A DNA stretch of 64,000 bases from Micromonospora sediminimaris (GTDB lineage Bacteria > Actinomycetota > Actinomycetes > Mycobacteriales > Micromonosporaceae): NCBI GenBank assembly GCA_900112325.1, contig FOLJ01000005.1, positions 192,134-256,133 of the forward strand. The letters are read 5' to 3'. The notes under the pieces were generated by a model. That model searched no databases, had not been told where the DNA came from, and was given only the letters and a program-made list of their open reading frames with translations. Shown here one piece after another: positions 15,300-23,446 of this stretch. How positions within the stretch are numbered: position 1 is the stretch's first letter; each line of letters opens with the position of its first letter. The translations under genes and the position numbers were made by a program.

Positions 15300-16565
15300 A
15301 TGAAACAACGAGCATTGTGGTCAGCCGTCCTCGTTGTGGGACTGGCGACGGCAGGTTGTGGAAGTGCCAGCGATACGGGGCCCTCGTCCGGTGGCGGGAA
15401 CGACAAACTTGTGGTGTGGGACTGGAAGTCCGGCGAGCCTTCGGCTAAAGCGTATGTCGAGAAGGCGAAGGCCGACTTCTCCGCCAAGCACCCCGACGTG
15501 ACGGTCGAGTTCGTCGCGCAGCCGTTCGACCAGTACTACACGCTGCTCGGCGGGGCCATTCAGTCCGGCAAGGGCCCGGACGTGATGCTGTTCAACGGCG
15601 GCGGTCAGATCCGCGACCGGGTCGACGCGCTGGTGCCCCTCGACGAGTACGTGGCCGAGGACAAGCAGCGCCTCGCCGGTTGGGACGCCTTCAGCAAGGA
15701 CGGCAAGGTTTACGCCGGTCCGGTGACGCTGCAGGGGCACCCCATCTACTACAACAAGGCGCTCTACGAGAAGGCCGGGCTCGATCCGGCGAGCCCCGCC
15801 ACCACCTGGGACAAGTTCCTCGCTGACTGCGCCGCCATCGGCAAGGCCGGCGCCAAGTGCTTCGCCCTGGGCAACAAGGAAGGCGCCGGAATCCAGTTCT
15901 GGATGTCGGCCCTCGGCTCCGGCATCCTCACCGCTCAGGAGTACGACGACTGGATCGCGGGCAAGCGCGACTGGAACTCGCCAAACGTGAAGCGGATCTT
16001 CGAGCTCTGGAAGGAGGCCGGCGACGCCGGCCTGAACAACGACGGGGCCAACTCGACCGCGATGTTCAACGACTCGTTCGCGCTCTTCCAGTCCGCCAAG
16101 GCCGCGCACGTCATCGGACTGATGTCGGACGTGGGGCACTGGAAGGACTTCAACGAGTTCCTGACGCCCGAGAAGCTCGGCGTGATGAGCGCTCCGGTGG
16201 TCACCGCCGGCACCACGCCGAGCCTGGCCTATGACGGCGGCATCGGGTACGGGGTGGCGAAGTGGACCAAGGACCCCAAGGTCGCCGCCGACCTGGTGCG
16301 ATCGCTGACGTCGACCGAGGCGCTCCAGGCGTTCTACGCCGACGCCGGTGCGATCGCCGCCGACACCACAATCGACGTGTCGCAGGCCGGTCCGGCCGCC
16401 GCCACGATCGTCGCCGCGCTCAACAGCGGTAAGCCCGCCCTGCACGTGGCGCTCTCCTCGAAGACCCTGGACCTGATGGGGCGCGTCTCCCAGCAACTGC
16501 TCAGCGGCTCGATCAGCGTCGACGAGGCGGTGAAGCAGCTGGCAGCTTCCGACCAGGCAGGCTGA
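15300..16565 (+). CDS. Sugar ABC transporter, substrate-binding lipoprotein (CUT1 family)
   Basis: A 421-residue extracellular solute-binding protein, family 1 (MalE-like). The lipoprotein signal MKQRALWSAVLVVGLATAGC gives the lipobox LATAGC with Cys20. The mature protein has the typical N-lobe (DKLVVWDWKSGEPSAKAYVE and VTVEFVAQPFDQYYTLL), YNKALYEKAGLDPASPATTWDKF, and Trp-rich ligand-site sequence. It should be anchored outside the cell and pass a sugar to the two permeases encoded next. GAGGTG lies upstream of the ATG. It is the first gene of the operon, and its promoter carries the putative GntR site. No ATPase is encoded in the operon. CUT1 systems of actinobacteria commonly share an MsmK-type ATPase encoded elsewhere. 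Confidence 0.93.
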   Translation: MKQRALWSAVLVVGLATAGCGSASDTGPSSGGGNDKLVVWDWKSGEPSAKAYVEKAKADFSAKHPDVTVEFVAQPFDQYYTLLGGAIQSGKGPDVMLFNGGGQIRDRVDALVPLDEYVAEDKQRLAGWDAFSKDGKVYAGPVTLQGHPIYYNKALYEKAGLDPASPATTWDKFLADCAAIGKAGAKCFALGNKEGAGIQFWMSALGSGILTAQEYDDWIAGKRDWNSPNVKRIFELWKEAGDAGLNNDGANSTAMFNDSFALFQSAKAAHVIGLMSDVGHWKDFNEFLTPEKLGVMSAPVVTAGTTPSLAYDGGIGYGVAKWTKDPKVAADLVRSLTSTEALQAFYADAGAIAADTTIDVSQAGPAAATIVAALNSGKPALHVALSSKTLDLMGRVSQQLLSGSISVDEAVKQLAASDQAG

Positions 16566-16569
16566 TTTC

Positions 16570-17550
16570 GTGCCGATCGGAAACGCAGAGCCGTCGGTCC
16601 GTCCGGTTCCTCCCGGACGGGCCGACGGGGCGGCGGCCGGGTCCGCAGGCTCCCGTCGCGGTGGCGGCTCACGGTCCGTTCGCGGCGGCTCGCGGGCCGA
16701 GCGCTTCGCCCCTTACGTCCTGGTCGCACCCGCCATCCTGATCATCGTGGTGCTGCGGCTGTACCCGTTGCTGCTCGGCGTCAACTTCTCCTTCACCGGA
16801 GACGGCGAGCGCAACGGTCAGACGGTGGGCTTCGACAACTACCTTGAGTTGATCGAGGACCCGTTGTTCCGCACCGCGCTGGGCAACGTCGGGTTGCTGG
16901 TGCTGTTGCTTCCGGTGGCGGTGGCGATCCCCGGGCTGCTCGCGACGTTCATCTACCTCCGGGTGCCCGGGCACCGCTTCTACCGCAGCGTCTACTTCTT
17001 CCCGGCGGTGCTCTCACCTGTCATCGTCGGCGCGATCTTCAATCTGCTGCTCGCCTTCGACGGCCCGGTCAACGTCCTGTTCGAGGCGGCCGGGATCAGC
17101 CCGGTGGACTGGCTCGGGAATCCCGACGTCGCGATGTTCGTGGTGGTCGGCGTACATATCTGGGCCACCTTCGGAATGGCGCTTGTGGTGTTCCTGGCCG
17201 GCTTCGCGACCCTGGACGCCGCGCTGTTGGACGCGGCCCGGGTGGACGGTGCCTCGCTGGCCCAGGTCATCCGACACGTGATCATCCCGGGTCTGTCCCG
17301 CACCATCGCCTTCGTCGCCGTGACCACCATGGTCGGAATGCTGACCTCGATGTTCGGCCTGCTCTACGTGATGACCAGCGGCGGGCCGGAAGGGTCCACC
17401 TATCTCCCGGAGTACTACATCTGGATCCAGCAGGGCCAGATGAATCGGCCCGCCCTCGCCTCGGCCGCGTCGACGGTGCTCTTCGTGATCATGCTCGTCG
17501 TGGGGCTGCTCCAGGTGAAGCTGCTCAGGCGGGCGGGAGGTGAGGACTGA
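16570..17550 (+). CDS. Sugar ABC transporter permease (MalF-type)
   Basis: A 326-residue inner-membrane permease with six predicted transmembrane segments after a 45-residue Arg/Gly/Ser-rich cytoplasmic tail. The EAA loop is visible as DAALLDAARVDGASLAQVIRHVIIPGLSRT, which docks on the ATPase. The GTG at 16570 follows the binding-protein stop by 4 bases, and the TGA overlaps the ATG of the next permease by one base, so translation is coupled. Partner of the second permease in a CUT1 sugar importer. Confidence 0.92.
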   Translation: MPIGNAEPSVRPVPPGRADGAAAGSAGSRRGGGSRSVRGGSRAERFAPYVLVAPAILIIVVLRLYPLLLGVNFSFTGDGERNGQTVGFDNYLELIEDPLFRTALGNVGLLVLLLPVAVAIPGLLATFIYLRVPGHRFYRSVYFFPAVLSPVIVGAIFNLLLAFDGPVNVLFEAAGISPVDWLGNPDVAMFVVVGVHIWATFGMALVVFLAGFATLDAALLDAARVDGASLAQVIRHVIIPGLSRTIAFVAVTTMVGMLTSMFGLLYVMTSGGPEGSTYLPEYYIWIQQGQMNRPALASAASTVLFVIMLVVGLLQVKLLRRAGGED

Positions 17551-18377
17551 TGTCCCGGGTACGACTGAGCCGGTGGCTGCTGGCCATCCCGATGTCGCTG
17601 CTCGCGCTGGCGACGATCTACCCACTGCTGTTCACCGTCAACGTGGCGATGAAGACCCGGCGCGACTACATCCTCGACCGGTTCTCCCTGACCGACACTC
17701 TGCGCTGGGACAACATCAGCGCGGCGTGGAACAGCGTCGGCATGGACCGGTACTTCGTCAACTCCCTGATCGTGGTGACGTCGTCGGTCCTCCTGCTGCT
17801 GTTGCTCGGGTCGATGGCCGGCTTCGCCCTGAGCCAGCTTCGGTTCCGTGGCTCCTCGGCGCTGTTCCTGGGCTGCCTCGCGGGCCTGTTCGTGCCGTTC
17901 CAGGTGATCATGGTGCCGCTCGCCCGGATCATGGCCGACACCGCCCTCATCGACACGTACCCCGGACTGATCCTGGTCTTCGTGGCCCAGTTCCTGCCCT
18001 TCACCGTCTTCCTGATGACGAGTTACTACAAGACCATCCCGCGGGAGATCATCGACGCGGCCAGGATCGACGGCAACAGTGTGTACGGCGTGTACCGCCG
18101 GATCATGCTGCCGTTGGGCACCCCGGCGCTGCTGTCGGTCGGCATCCTCAACGCGCTGTTCTGCTGGAACGACGTCCTGATGTCGCTGGTGATGATGCCG
18201 TCGGCGGATCACCGCACGCTCATGGTCGGCGTGACCTCGCTGCGTGGCCAGTACTCCGACGACATCCCCACCTTCGCCTCCGGGGTGCTGATCGCCGCGA
18301 TACCGGTCCTCGTGGTCTACCTCTTTCTCCAGCGCCAGATCGCCGACGGCGTCGCCGCCGGCTCCACGAAGGGCTGA
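17550..18377 (+). CDS. Sugar ABC transporter permease (MalG-type)
   Basis: A 275-residue permease with about six transmembrane helices. The EAA loop IPREIIDAARIDGNSVYGVYRRIMLPLGTPAL is well conserved. The N-terminal MSRVRLSRWLLAIPMSLLALATIYPLLFTVNVAMKTRRDY and the terminal GVAAGSTKG resemble CUT1 MalG-type partners. The ATG overlaps the preceding stop by one base and the next gene starts two bases after the stop. It forms a heterodimer with the upstream permease. Confidence 0.93.
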   Translation: MSRVRLSRWLLAIPMSLLALATIYPLLFTVNVAMKTRRDYILDRFSLTDTLRWDNISAAWNSVGMDRYFVNSLIVVTSSVLLLLLLGSMAGFALSQLRFRGSSALFLGCLAGLFVPFQVIMVPLARIMADTALIDTYPGLILVFVAQFLPFTVFLMTSYYKTIPREIIDAARIDGNSVYGVYRRIMLPLGTPALLSVGILNALFCWNDVLMSLVMMPSADHRTLMVGVTSLRGQYSDDIPTFASGVLIAAIPVLVVYLFLQRQIADGVAAGSTKG

Positions 18378-18378
18378 A

Positions 18379-19617
18379 ATGCGCATCACCGGTTTTCGGA
18401 CGCTCACCACGGTCCAGGAATGGGGGCGCCCGGTCGGCGACGCCAACGGCGTCTTCGCCGACGGGAGGGTCCCGGTACCGATCGTCGTCGTGGAGACCGA
18501 CGAGGGGTTGTCGGGTGTCGGCATCGGCCCGCACGTCGAAATCGAGCGGATCTTCGCGGCCATCGACGGCGAAGATCCCCGTGCGGTGACGACGCTCTAC
18601 GACCGCATGCTGCGACACACCTTCAAGGCCGGTCACGCCGGCCCGGTGTTCGGCACCATCGGCGCACTCGACACGGCACTGTGGGACATCAAGGCGCAGG
18701 CTGCCGGTCAGCCGCTGTGGCGGTTGCTGGGCGGCCGCGACCGCCGGGTCCCGGCGTACGCGTCCGGTCTCGACATCGCCCTGAGCGACGAGGAACTCGT
18801 CTCGGCGTACATCCGTTACGCCGAGCACGGGCTGCGGGCCGCCAAGCTCAAGGGCGGTCTCGACATCGAGCATGACCGACACCGGCTCCACCTGGTCAAG
18901 GAGGTCCTGGCCGAGGCCGGCCACGGACTGCGGCCGGGTCTGATGCTCGACGTCAACGAGGCGTGGACCCGCAAGCAGGCCGTCCGGCACGTCTGCGAAC
19001 TCGAACGCACCCTCGACCTCATCTGGATCGAGGAGCCGGTCCGACGCTGGGACGCCGAAGGTCTCGCCGCCGTCGGCCGGGGGGTACGCGCCTCCGTCGC
19101 CACGGGGGAGAACCTCACCGGGCTGGAGCAGTACCGTCCGCTGATCGCCGCCGGCGCGGTCGACGTCGTCCAGACGTCCGCGGTCGGGGGAGTCACCCAT
19201 TTCCTGCGGGTGTCCGCCCTGGCGCACGCCTACGACCTGCCGGTCAGCCCGATCGGCAACAGCCCGCTCGGGCTGCTGCACGCCGCCACCTCGGTGCCGA
19301 ACCACCTGACCAGCGAGTTGCAGGACCTCTGGCCGCCGGTCGGTGTCTCCGTCGACGCGCACGTCGAGGACGGGTTCTTCGTCCTGGGTGACTCACCCGG
19401 ACTCGGCCTCCGCGTGGACGAACAGCGGATCCAGGCCGTGGACCGGCACCCCGAGGCGCCGGCGGACGACGGCCCGAACGTCCGGCCGGAGCAGGCCGGG
19501 CGACGGCTGCTGGCGGCGACGGACGGCGTTCTGCCCGCCACCGCTGGCTTCCCACTGGCCCGGGCTGTCACCCCGGCACACAACAGCAACCAGGTGTCGC
19601 CGACCGGAAGTCACTGA
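18379..19617 (+). CDS. Mandelate racemase/muconate lactonizing-type sugar-acid dehydratase (enolase superfamily)
   Basis: A 412-residue enolase-superfamily enzyme, probably dehydrating the sugar acid made by this operon. The N-terminal capping domain ends near HAGPVFGTIGALDTALWDIKAQAAGQP. The barrel shows the base K-x-K in RAAKLKGGLD, metal ligands in MLDVNEAW (Asp), LIWIEEPV (Glu) and ATGENLTG (Glu), then DVVQTSAVGG. Where mandelate-racemase-group dehydratases usually have a catalytic His after the seventh strand, this protein reads LPVSPIGNSPLG, with no obvious His. That may shift chemistry or specificity. A 50-residue low-complexity C-terminal tail follows. L-fuconate or a related hexonate/pentonate is the likely substrate, inferred from the neighbours. 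Confidence 0.85.
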   Translation: MRITGFRTLTTVQEWGRPVGDANGVFADGRVPVPIVVVETDEGLSGVGIGPHVEIERIFAAIDGEDPRAVTTLYDRMLRHTFKAGHAGPVFGTIGALDTALWDIKAQAAGQPLWRLLGGRDRRVPAYASGLDIALSDEELVSAYIRYAEHGLRAAKLKGGLDIEHDRHRLHLVKEVLAEAGHGLRPGLMLDVNEAWTRKQAVRHVCELERTLDLIWIEEPVRRWDAEGLAAVGRGVRASVATGENLTGLEQYRPLIAAGAVDVVQTSAVGGVTHFLRVSALAHAYDLPVSPIGNSPLGLLHAATSVPNHLTSELQDLWPPVGVSVDAHVEDGFFVLGDSPGLGLRVDEQRIQAVDRHPEAPADDGPNVRPEQAGRRLLAATDGVLPATAGFPLARAVTPAHNSNQVSPTGSH

Positions 19618-19677
19618 ACGGGACCGACGGTGGCGGCCGGTGACGCGAGCGGCGTGCGGAGTTGATACGGAGGATCG

Positions 19678-20703
19678 ATGAAGGCAGTGGTCTACCGGGG
19701 AGCACGGCATCTCGGTATCGAGGAACGTGAGCCGGCGGCACCCGGGCGCGGTGAGTTGGGGATATCGGTGGCCTACACCGGGATCTGCGGCACCGACCTG
19801 CACATCTACCACGGGGACATGGACTCCCGGGTCGGTGCCGCCGCCATCATCGGGCACGAGATGTCCGGGCGGATCGCGGCGCTGGGCGAGGGCGTCACCG
19901 GTTGGTCCGTCGGCCAGCCGGTGACGGTGCTGCCCACCAGATGGTGCGGGCAGTGTGCCGCCTGTCGGCGCGGCAACTCGCACATCTGCCACGCCATGGA
20001 CTTCCTCGGCATCGACTCGCCCGGCGCCATGCAGTCGGTCTGGAACGTGCCGGCGGAACTGGTCCTGCCGCTGCCGGAGGAGCTGCCGCTCGACCACGGT
20101 GCACTCGTCGAACCGGTCGCCGTCGCCGTGCACGACGTACGGCGGGGCGCGGTGGCCTCGGGCGATCACGTGGTCGTCGTGGGCGGAGGGCCGATCGGGG
20201 TGCTCATCGGCACCGTCGCCCAGGGTCGCGGTGCGCGGGTCCTGCTCGTCGAGCCGGACCCGACTCGACGCGCCGTGGCGGGCGACATCGGCATCGAGGC
20301 GGTCGACCCGGCCGCGATCGACGTGGCGGCGTTTGTCGCCGACCGGACCGACGGCGCGGGCGCCGACGTCGCCTTCGAGGTTTCCGGTGCCGCGGCGGGG
20401 GTCGCCACCGCTGTCGAGGTGCTGGCTGTCCGGGGTCGGCTGGTGATGGTGGCGATCCATCCCCGGCCCCGGGAGGTGAACCTGCACCGGTTCTTCTGGC
20501 GCGAGTTGGAGCTGCTCGGCGCCCGGCTCTACCAGCGTGACGACATGGCGGAGGCGATCCGGTTGGTCGCCTCCGGCGCGATCCCGGCACGGCAGCTGAT
20601 CTCCCGGGTCGACCCGCCCGAGGCGGCGACCGCGGCGTTCACCGCGCTGGAGGGTGGCGGTGTGATGAAGGTGCTGCTGGACTGGCGGGAGGGCAACCGG
20701 TGA
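19678..20703 (+). CDS. Zinc-dependent medium-chain alcohol/sugar dehydrogenase
   Basis: A 341-residue MDR enzyme. Catalytic zinc ligands are visible in TGICGTDLHIYHGD (Cys) and IIGHEMSGRI (His/Glu). The structural zinc loop WCGQCAACRRGNSHIC supplies four Cys. The Rossmann motif VVVVGGGPIGVLIGTVAQ binds NAD(P), and the acidic residue in LLVEPDPTRR suggests NAD. It resembles sorbitol/threonine/L-iditol dehydrogenases. In this operon it could oxidise a sugar, polyol or the 2-keto-3-deoxy acid. It overlaps the next gene by four bases (GTGA) and has GGAGG before its ATG. Its exact step is not fixed by the sequence. Confidence 0.9.
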   Translation: MKAVVYRGARHLGIEEREPAAPGRGELGISVAYTGICGTDLHIYHGDMDSRVGAAAIIGHEMSGRIAALGEGVTGWSVGQPVTVLPTRWCGQCAACRRGNSHICHAMDFLGIDSPGAMQSVWNVPAELVLPLPEELPLDHGALVEPVAVAVHDVRRGAVASGDHVVVVGGGPIGVLIGTVAQGRGARVLLVEPDPTRRAVAGDIGIEAVDPAAIDVAAFVADRTDGAGADVAFEVSGAAAGVATAVEVLAVRGRLVMVAIHPRPREVNLHRFFWRELELLGARLYQRDDMAEAIRLVASGAIPARQLISRVDPPEAATAAFTALEGGGVMKVLLDWREGNR

Positions 20704-21461
20704 CGAATCCGTTCGACCTGTCCGGACGGACCGCCGTGGTGACCGGCGCCCGGCGGGGCATCGGCCTGGCCATGGCCGAGGCGCTGGCCCGGGCCGGTGC
20801 CGACGTCGTGGGCGTCTCCGCGCACCTGGAACCGGAGGGGAGCGAGGTGGAGCGTCGGGTGCGCGCCGCCGGCCGACGGTTCACCGGGCTGCGCGCCGAT
20901 CTGGCCGATCGTACGGCCGTGCGCCGGCTGGCCGGCGAGCTTGTCGCGCTCGGACCGATCGACATCCTGGTCAACAACGGCGGTACGATCGCCCGCGCAC
21001 CGGCCGTCGAGCACCCCGACGAACTCTGGGACCATGTGATCGAGGTGAACCTGAACAGCCAGTTCGTGCTGAGTCGGGAGATCGGTCGGGCAATGGTCGA
21101 ACGCGGCCACGGGAAGATCATTTTTACCGCGTCCCTGCTCAGTTTCCAGGGCGGCATCACCGTGCCCGGGTACGCCGCCTCGAAGTCGGGCGTGGCCGGT
21201 CTCACCAAGGCCCTGGCGAACGAGTGGGCGGCGCACGGGGTGAACGTGAACGCCATCGCCCCTGGTTACATCGCCACCGACAACACCCGGGCCCTGCGCG
21301 AGGACCCTGAGCGCGACCAGGCGATTCTCGCCCGGATACCGGCCGGTCGGTGGGGTGCCGCCGATGACCTCGGTGGTGCGACGGTATTTCTGGCTTCGGC
21401 GGCCTCCGACTACGTCAACGGGATCGTGCTGCCGGTCGACGGAGGGTGGTTGGGCCGATGA
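20700..21461 (+). CDS. SDR-family oxidoreductase, possible 2-keto-3-deoxy sugar-acid dehydrogenase
   Basis: A 253-residue classical short-chain dehydrogenase: TGARRGIGLAMAEAL (cofactor loop TGxxxGIG), NNGG, catalytic Ser in FTASLLSFQGG, Tyr-x-x-x-Lys in YAASK, and the C-terminal YVNGIVLPVDGGW. It resembles gluconate 5-dehydrogenase/KduD-like enzymes. In the L-fucose pathway an SDR oxidises 2-keto-3-deoxy-L-fuconate to the 2,4-diketo acid, and that role is a reasonable guess here. The GTG start overlaps the previous stop, and its own stop overlaps the next ATG. Confidence 0.9.
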   Translation: MTNPFDLSGRTAVVTGARRGIGLAMAEALARAGADVVGVSAHLEPEGSEVERRVRAAGRRFTGLRADLADRTAVRRLAGELVALGPIDILVNNGGTIARAPAVEHPDELWDHVIEVNLNSQFVLSREIGRAMVERGHGKIIFTASLLSFQGGITVPGYAASKSGVAGLTKALANEWAAHGVNVNAIAPGYIATDNTRALREDPERDQAILARIPAGRWGAADDLGGATVFLASAASDYVNGIVLPVDGGWLGR

Positions 21462-22330
21462 CCTACGCAACTCCGGGCGCGGCCGGGATCGTCGACGCCC
21501 ACCACCACCTGTGGGTCCGGGCACGACATCCGCAGCCGTGGATCGACCCGGTGACCATGGCGACCATCGACGCCGACTTCGAGCTGGCCGACCTGGCCCC
21601 GCTGGCCCGGGCGGCGGGTGTCACCAGCACCGTCGTCGTACAGTCCATCGCCTCGGCGCGGGAGACCGTGGACCTGCTCCGGGTCGCGGCCGACGACGTC
21701 CTGGTCGGCGGCGTCGTCGGTTGGGTCGACCTGACGGCCGACGACGTCGCCGACCGTCTCGACCGGCTACGCGCCGCGCCCGGCGGGCAGCGCCTGGTCG
21801 GCATCCGTCACCTCGTGCAGAGCGAGACCGACCCGGCCTACCTCGACCGTCCGGACGTCCGCCGGGGCATCGCCGCGGTGGGTGCCGCCGGTCTGGTCTT
21901 CGACCTGCTGGTTCGGCAACACCAGCTGCCCATGGCCGCCCGGTTGGCCCATGACCTGCCGGAGGTGCGCTTCGTCCTCGACCACCTCGGCAAGCCCGCG
22001 CTGGGCACCCCGGAATTCGACAACTGGAAGCGTGACCTGCGGACGCTCGCAAAAGCAGCCAACACGACGGCGAAGGTGTCCGGTCTGGCGACCGAGGTGC
22101 CCCGGTCGCCGTGGTCGACGGCAGATCTGCGACCTGCCGTCGACCACGCCTTCGACGTGTTCGGGCCGCAGCGGCTGATGTTCGGCTCGGACTGGCCGGT
22201 CTCGTTGCTCGCCACCTCGTACCCCCGCTGGATCGAGGCGGTCACGGAGCTGCTGGGCGACCTCGACCCGACCGGGCGCGCAGCATTCTGGGGCGGTACC
22301 GCCCGGCGTTCGTACCGACTGGGGGCATGA
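21458..22330 (+). CDS. Amidohydrolase-2 family sugar lactonase (L-fuconolactonase-like)
   Basis: A 290-residue TIM-barrel hydrolase of COG3618 type. VDAHHHLWVRARHPQPWID is the H-x-H metal motif and the W-hx-P-W start typical of L-fuconolactone/rhamnonolactone hydrolases. FVLDHLGKPAL holds the His after strand five and LMFGSDWPVS the catalytic Asp. It should open the lactone produced by the aldo/keto reductase encoded next. The ATG at 21458 overlaps the SDR stop. Its stop overlaps the start of the aldo/keto reductase gene, so all four enzymes are translationally coupled. Confidence 0.92.
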   Translation: MTYATPGAAGIVDAHHHLWVRARHPQPWIDPVTMATIDADFELADLAPLARAAGVTSTVVVQSIASARETVDLLRVAADDVLVGGVVGWVDLTADDVADRLDRLRAAPGGQRLVGIRHLVQSETDPAYLDRPDVRRGIAAVGAAGLVFDLLVRQHQLPMAARLAHDLPEVRFVLDHLGKPALGTPEFDNWKRDLRTLAKAANTTAKVSGLATEVPRSPWSTADLRPAVDHAFDVFGPQRLMFGSDWPVSLLATSYPRWIEAVTELLGDLDPTGRAAFWGGTARRSYRLGA

Positions 22331-23310
22331 TGAGGACCCACGTGCTGCCGCGCCGTCCGGCGATCGGCCTCACCGAGTTGGGCTTCGGCGCTGCCCAGGG
22401 CGGCAACCTTTACCGGGCGACCACGGACGAGGAGTTCGTCGCGGCCGTCGACACCGCCTGGGCTGCCGGGGTGCGGTACTTCGACACCGCGCCGCACTAC
22501 GGCCTCGGGCTGTCCGAACGTCGCCTGGGCAGCGCCCTGCGGCACAGACCGCGCGACGAGTACGTGGTGTCGACGAAGGTGGGGCGACTCCTGGTGCCGT
22601 CGCCACAGAACGCGCACCTGCGCGACTCCGAGGGGTTCGACGTTGCCGCCAGCCATCGCCGGGTCTGGGACTTCAGCCGCGACGGGGTACGCCGCAGCAT
22701 CGAGGCCAGCCTGGCGCGCACCGGCCTGGACCGGATCGACATCGCCTACCTGCATGACCCCGACGATCACTGGGAGCAGGCCGCCACCGAGGCCGTGCCC
22801 GCCCTGGTCGAGTTGCGCGACCAGGGCGTCGTCGGTGCGATCGGGGCCGGCATGAACCAGTCGGCGATGCTGGCGCGGTTCGTTCGGGAAACCGACGTGG
22901 ACGTGATGATGTGTGCCGGCCGGTACACCCTGCTCGAACAGGGTGCGGCCGCTGACCTGTTGCCGCTCGCGCAGAGCCGGGGGGTGGGCGTGGTGATCGC
23001 GGGTGTCTACAACTCGGGACTGCTGTCCCGGGACCACCCGCCCGCCGACGCGCTCTACAACTACCAGCAGGCGCCACCGGAGCTGATCGAGCGGGCCCGA
23101 CGGATCGCCGAGGTCTGCGACGCGCACGGTGTCACCCTGCCCCAGGCAGCGCTGGCCTTCGTCCGCCGGCATCCGGCCGTGGTCTCCACGGTGGTAGGTG
23201 TGCGCAACGGAACGCAGATGACGGAGACCGTACGGCGTTCGGCCACGGTCGTGCCCGACGAGCTGTGGCGGTCACTGGCCGCCACCGGGCTGCTCGCCTC
23301 GGCAGGATGA
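22327..23310 (+). CDS. Aldo/keto reductase, L-fucose (aldose) dehydrogenase-like
   Basis: A 327-residue aldo/keto reductase. The tetrad is visible: Asp and Tyr in VRYFDTAPHYGLG, Lys in YVVSTKVGRLL, His in AYLHDPDDHW. The long insert KVGRLLVPSPQNAHLRDSEGFD is typical of L-fucose/D-threo-aldose 1-dehydrogenases (COG0667), which oxidise C1 of an aldose to the lactone. It is the last gene of the operon. Together with lactonase, enolase-superfamily dehydratase and SDR it makes a non-phosphorylative aldose pathway. The start ATG ATG at 22327 overlaps the lactonase stop. A hairpin terminator follows. Confidence 0.9.
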   Translation: MMRTHVLPRRPAIGLTELGFGAAQGGNLYRATTDEEFVAAVDTAWAAGVRYFDTAPHYGLGLSERRLGSALRHRPRDEYVVSTKVGRLLVPSPQNAHLRDSEGFDVAASHRRVWDFSRDGVRRSIEASLARTGLDRIDIAYLHDPDDHWEQAATEAVPALVELRDQGVVGAIGAGMNQSAMLARFVRETDVDVMMCAGRYTLLEQGAAADLLPLAQSRGVGVVIAGVYNSGLLSRDHPPADALYNYQQAPPELIERARRIAEVCDAHGVTLPQAALAFVRRHPAVVSTVVGVRNGTQMTETVRRSATVVPDELWRSLAATGLLASAG

Positions 23311-23375
23311 CGCTCGAAGATCGGATATGACGACGTCGAGCACACATCGCGTTGGCGGGTGTGACCGCACCGGCG

Positions 23376-23409
23376 CGGGACCGGCTCCGCTTTTCGGAAA
23401 CCGGTCCCG
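23376..23409. terminator. Bidirectional terminator between convergent genes
   Basis: CGGGACCGG (23376-23384) pairs with CCGGTCCCG (23401-23409), enclosing an inner TCCG-CTTTT-CGGA stem. It lies midway between the aldo/keto reductase gene and the convergent ThuA-type gene. Confidence 0.65.
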
Positions 23410-23446
23410 ACCGGGGCGTCCTTGACGGTCGCGATGGTCGCGACGG

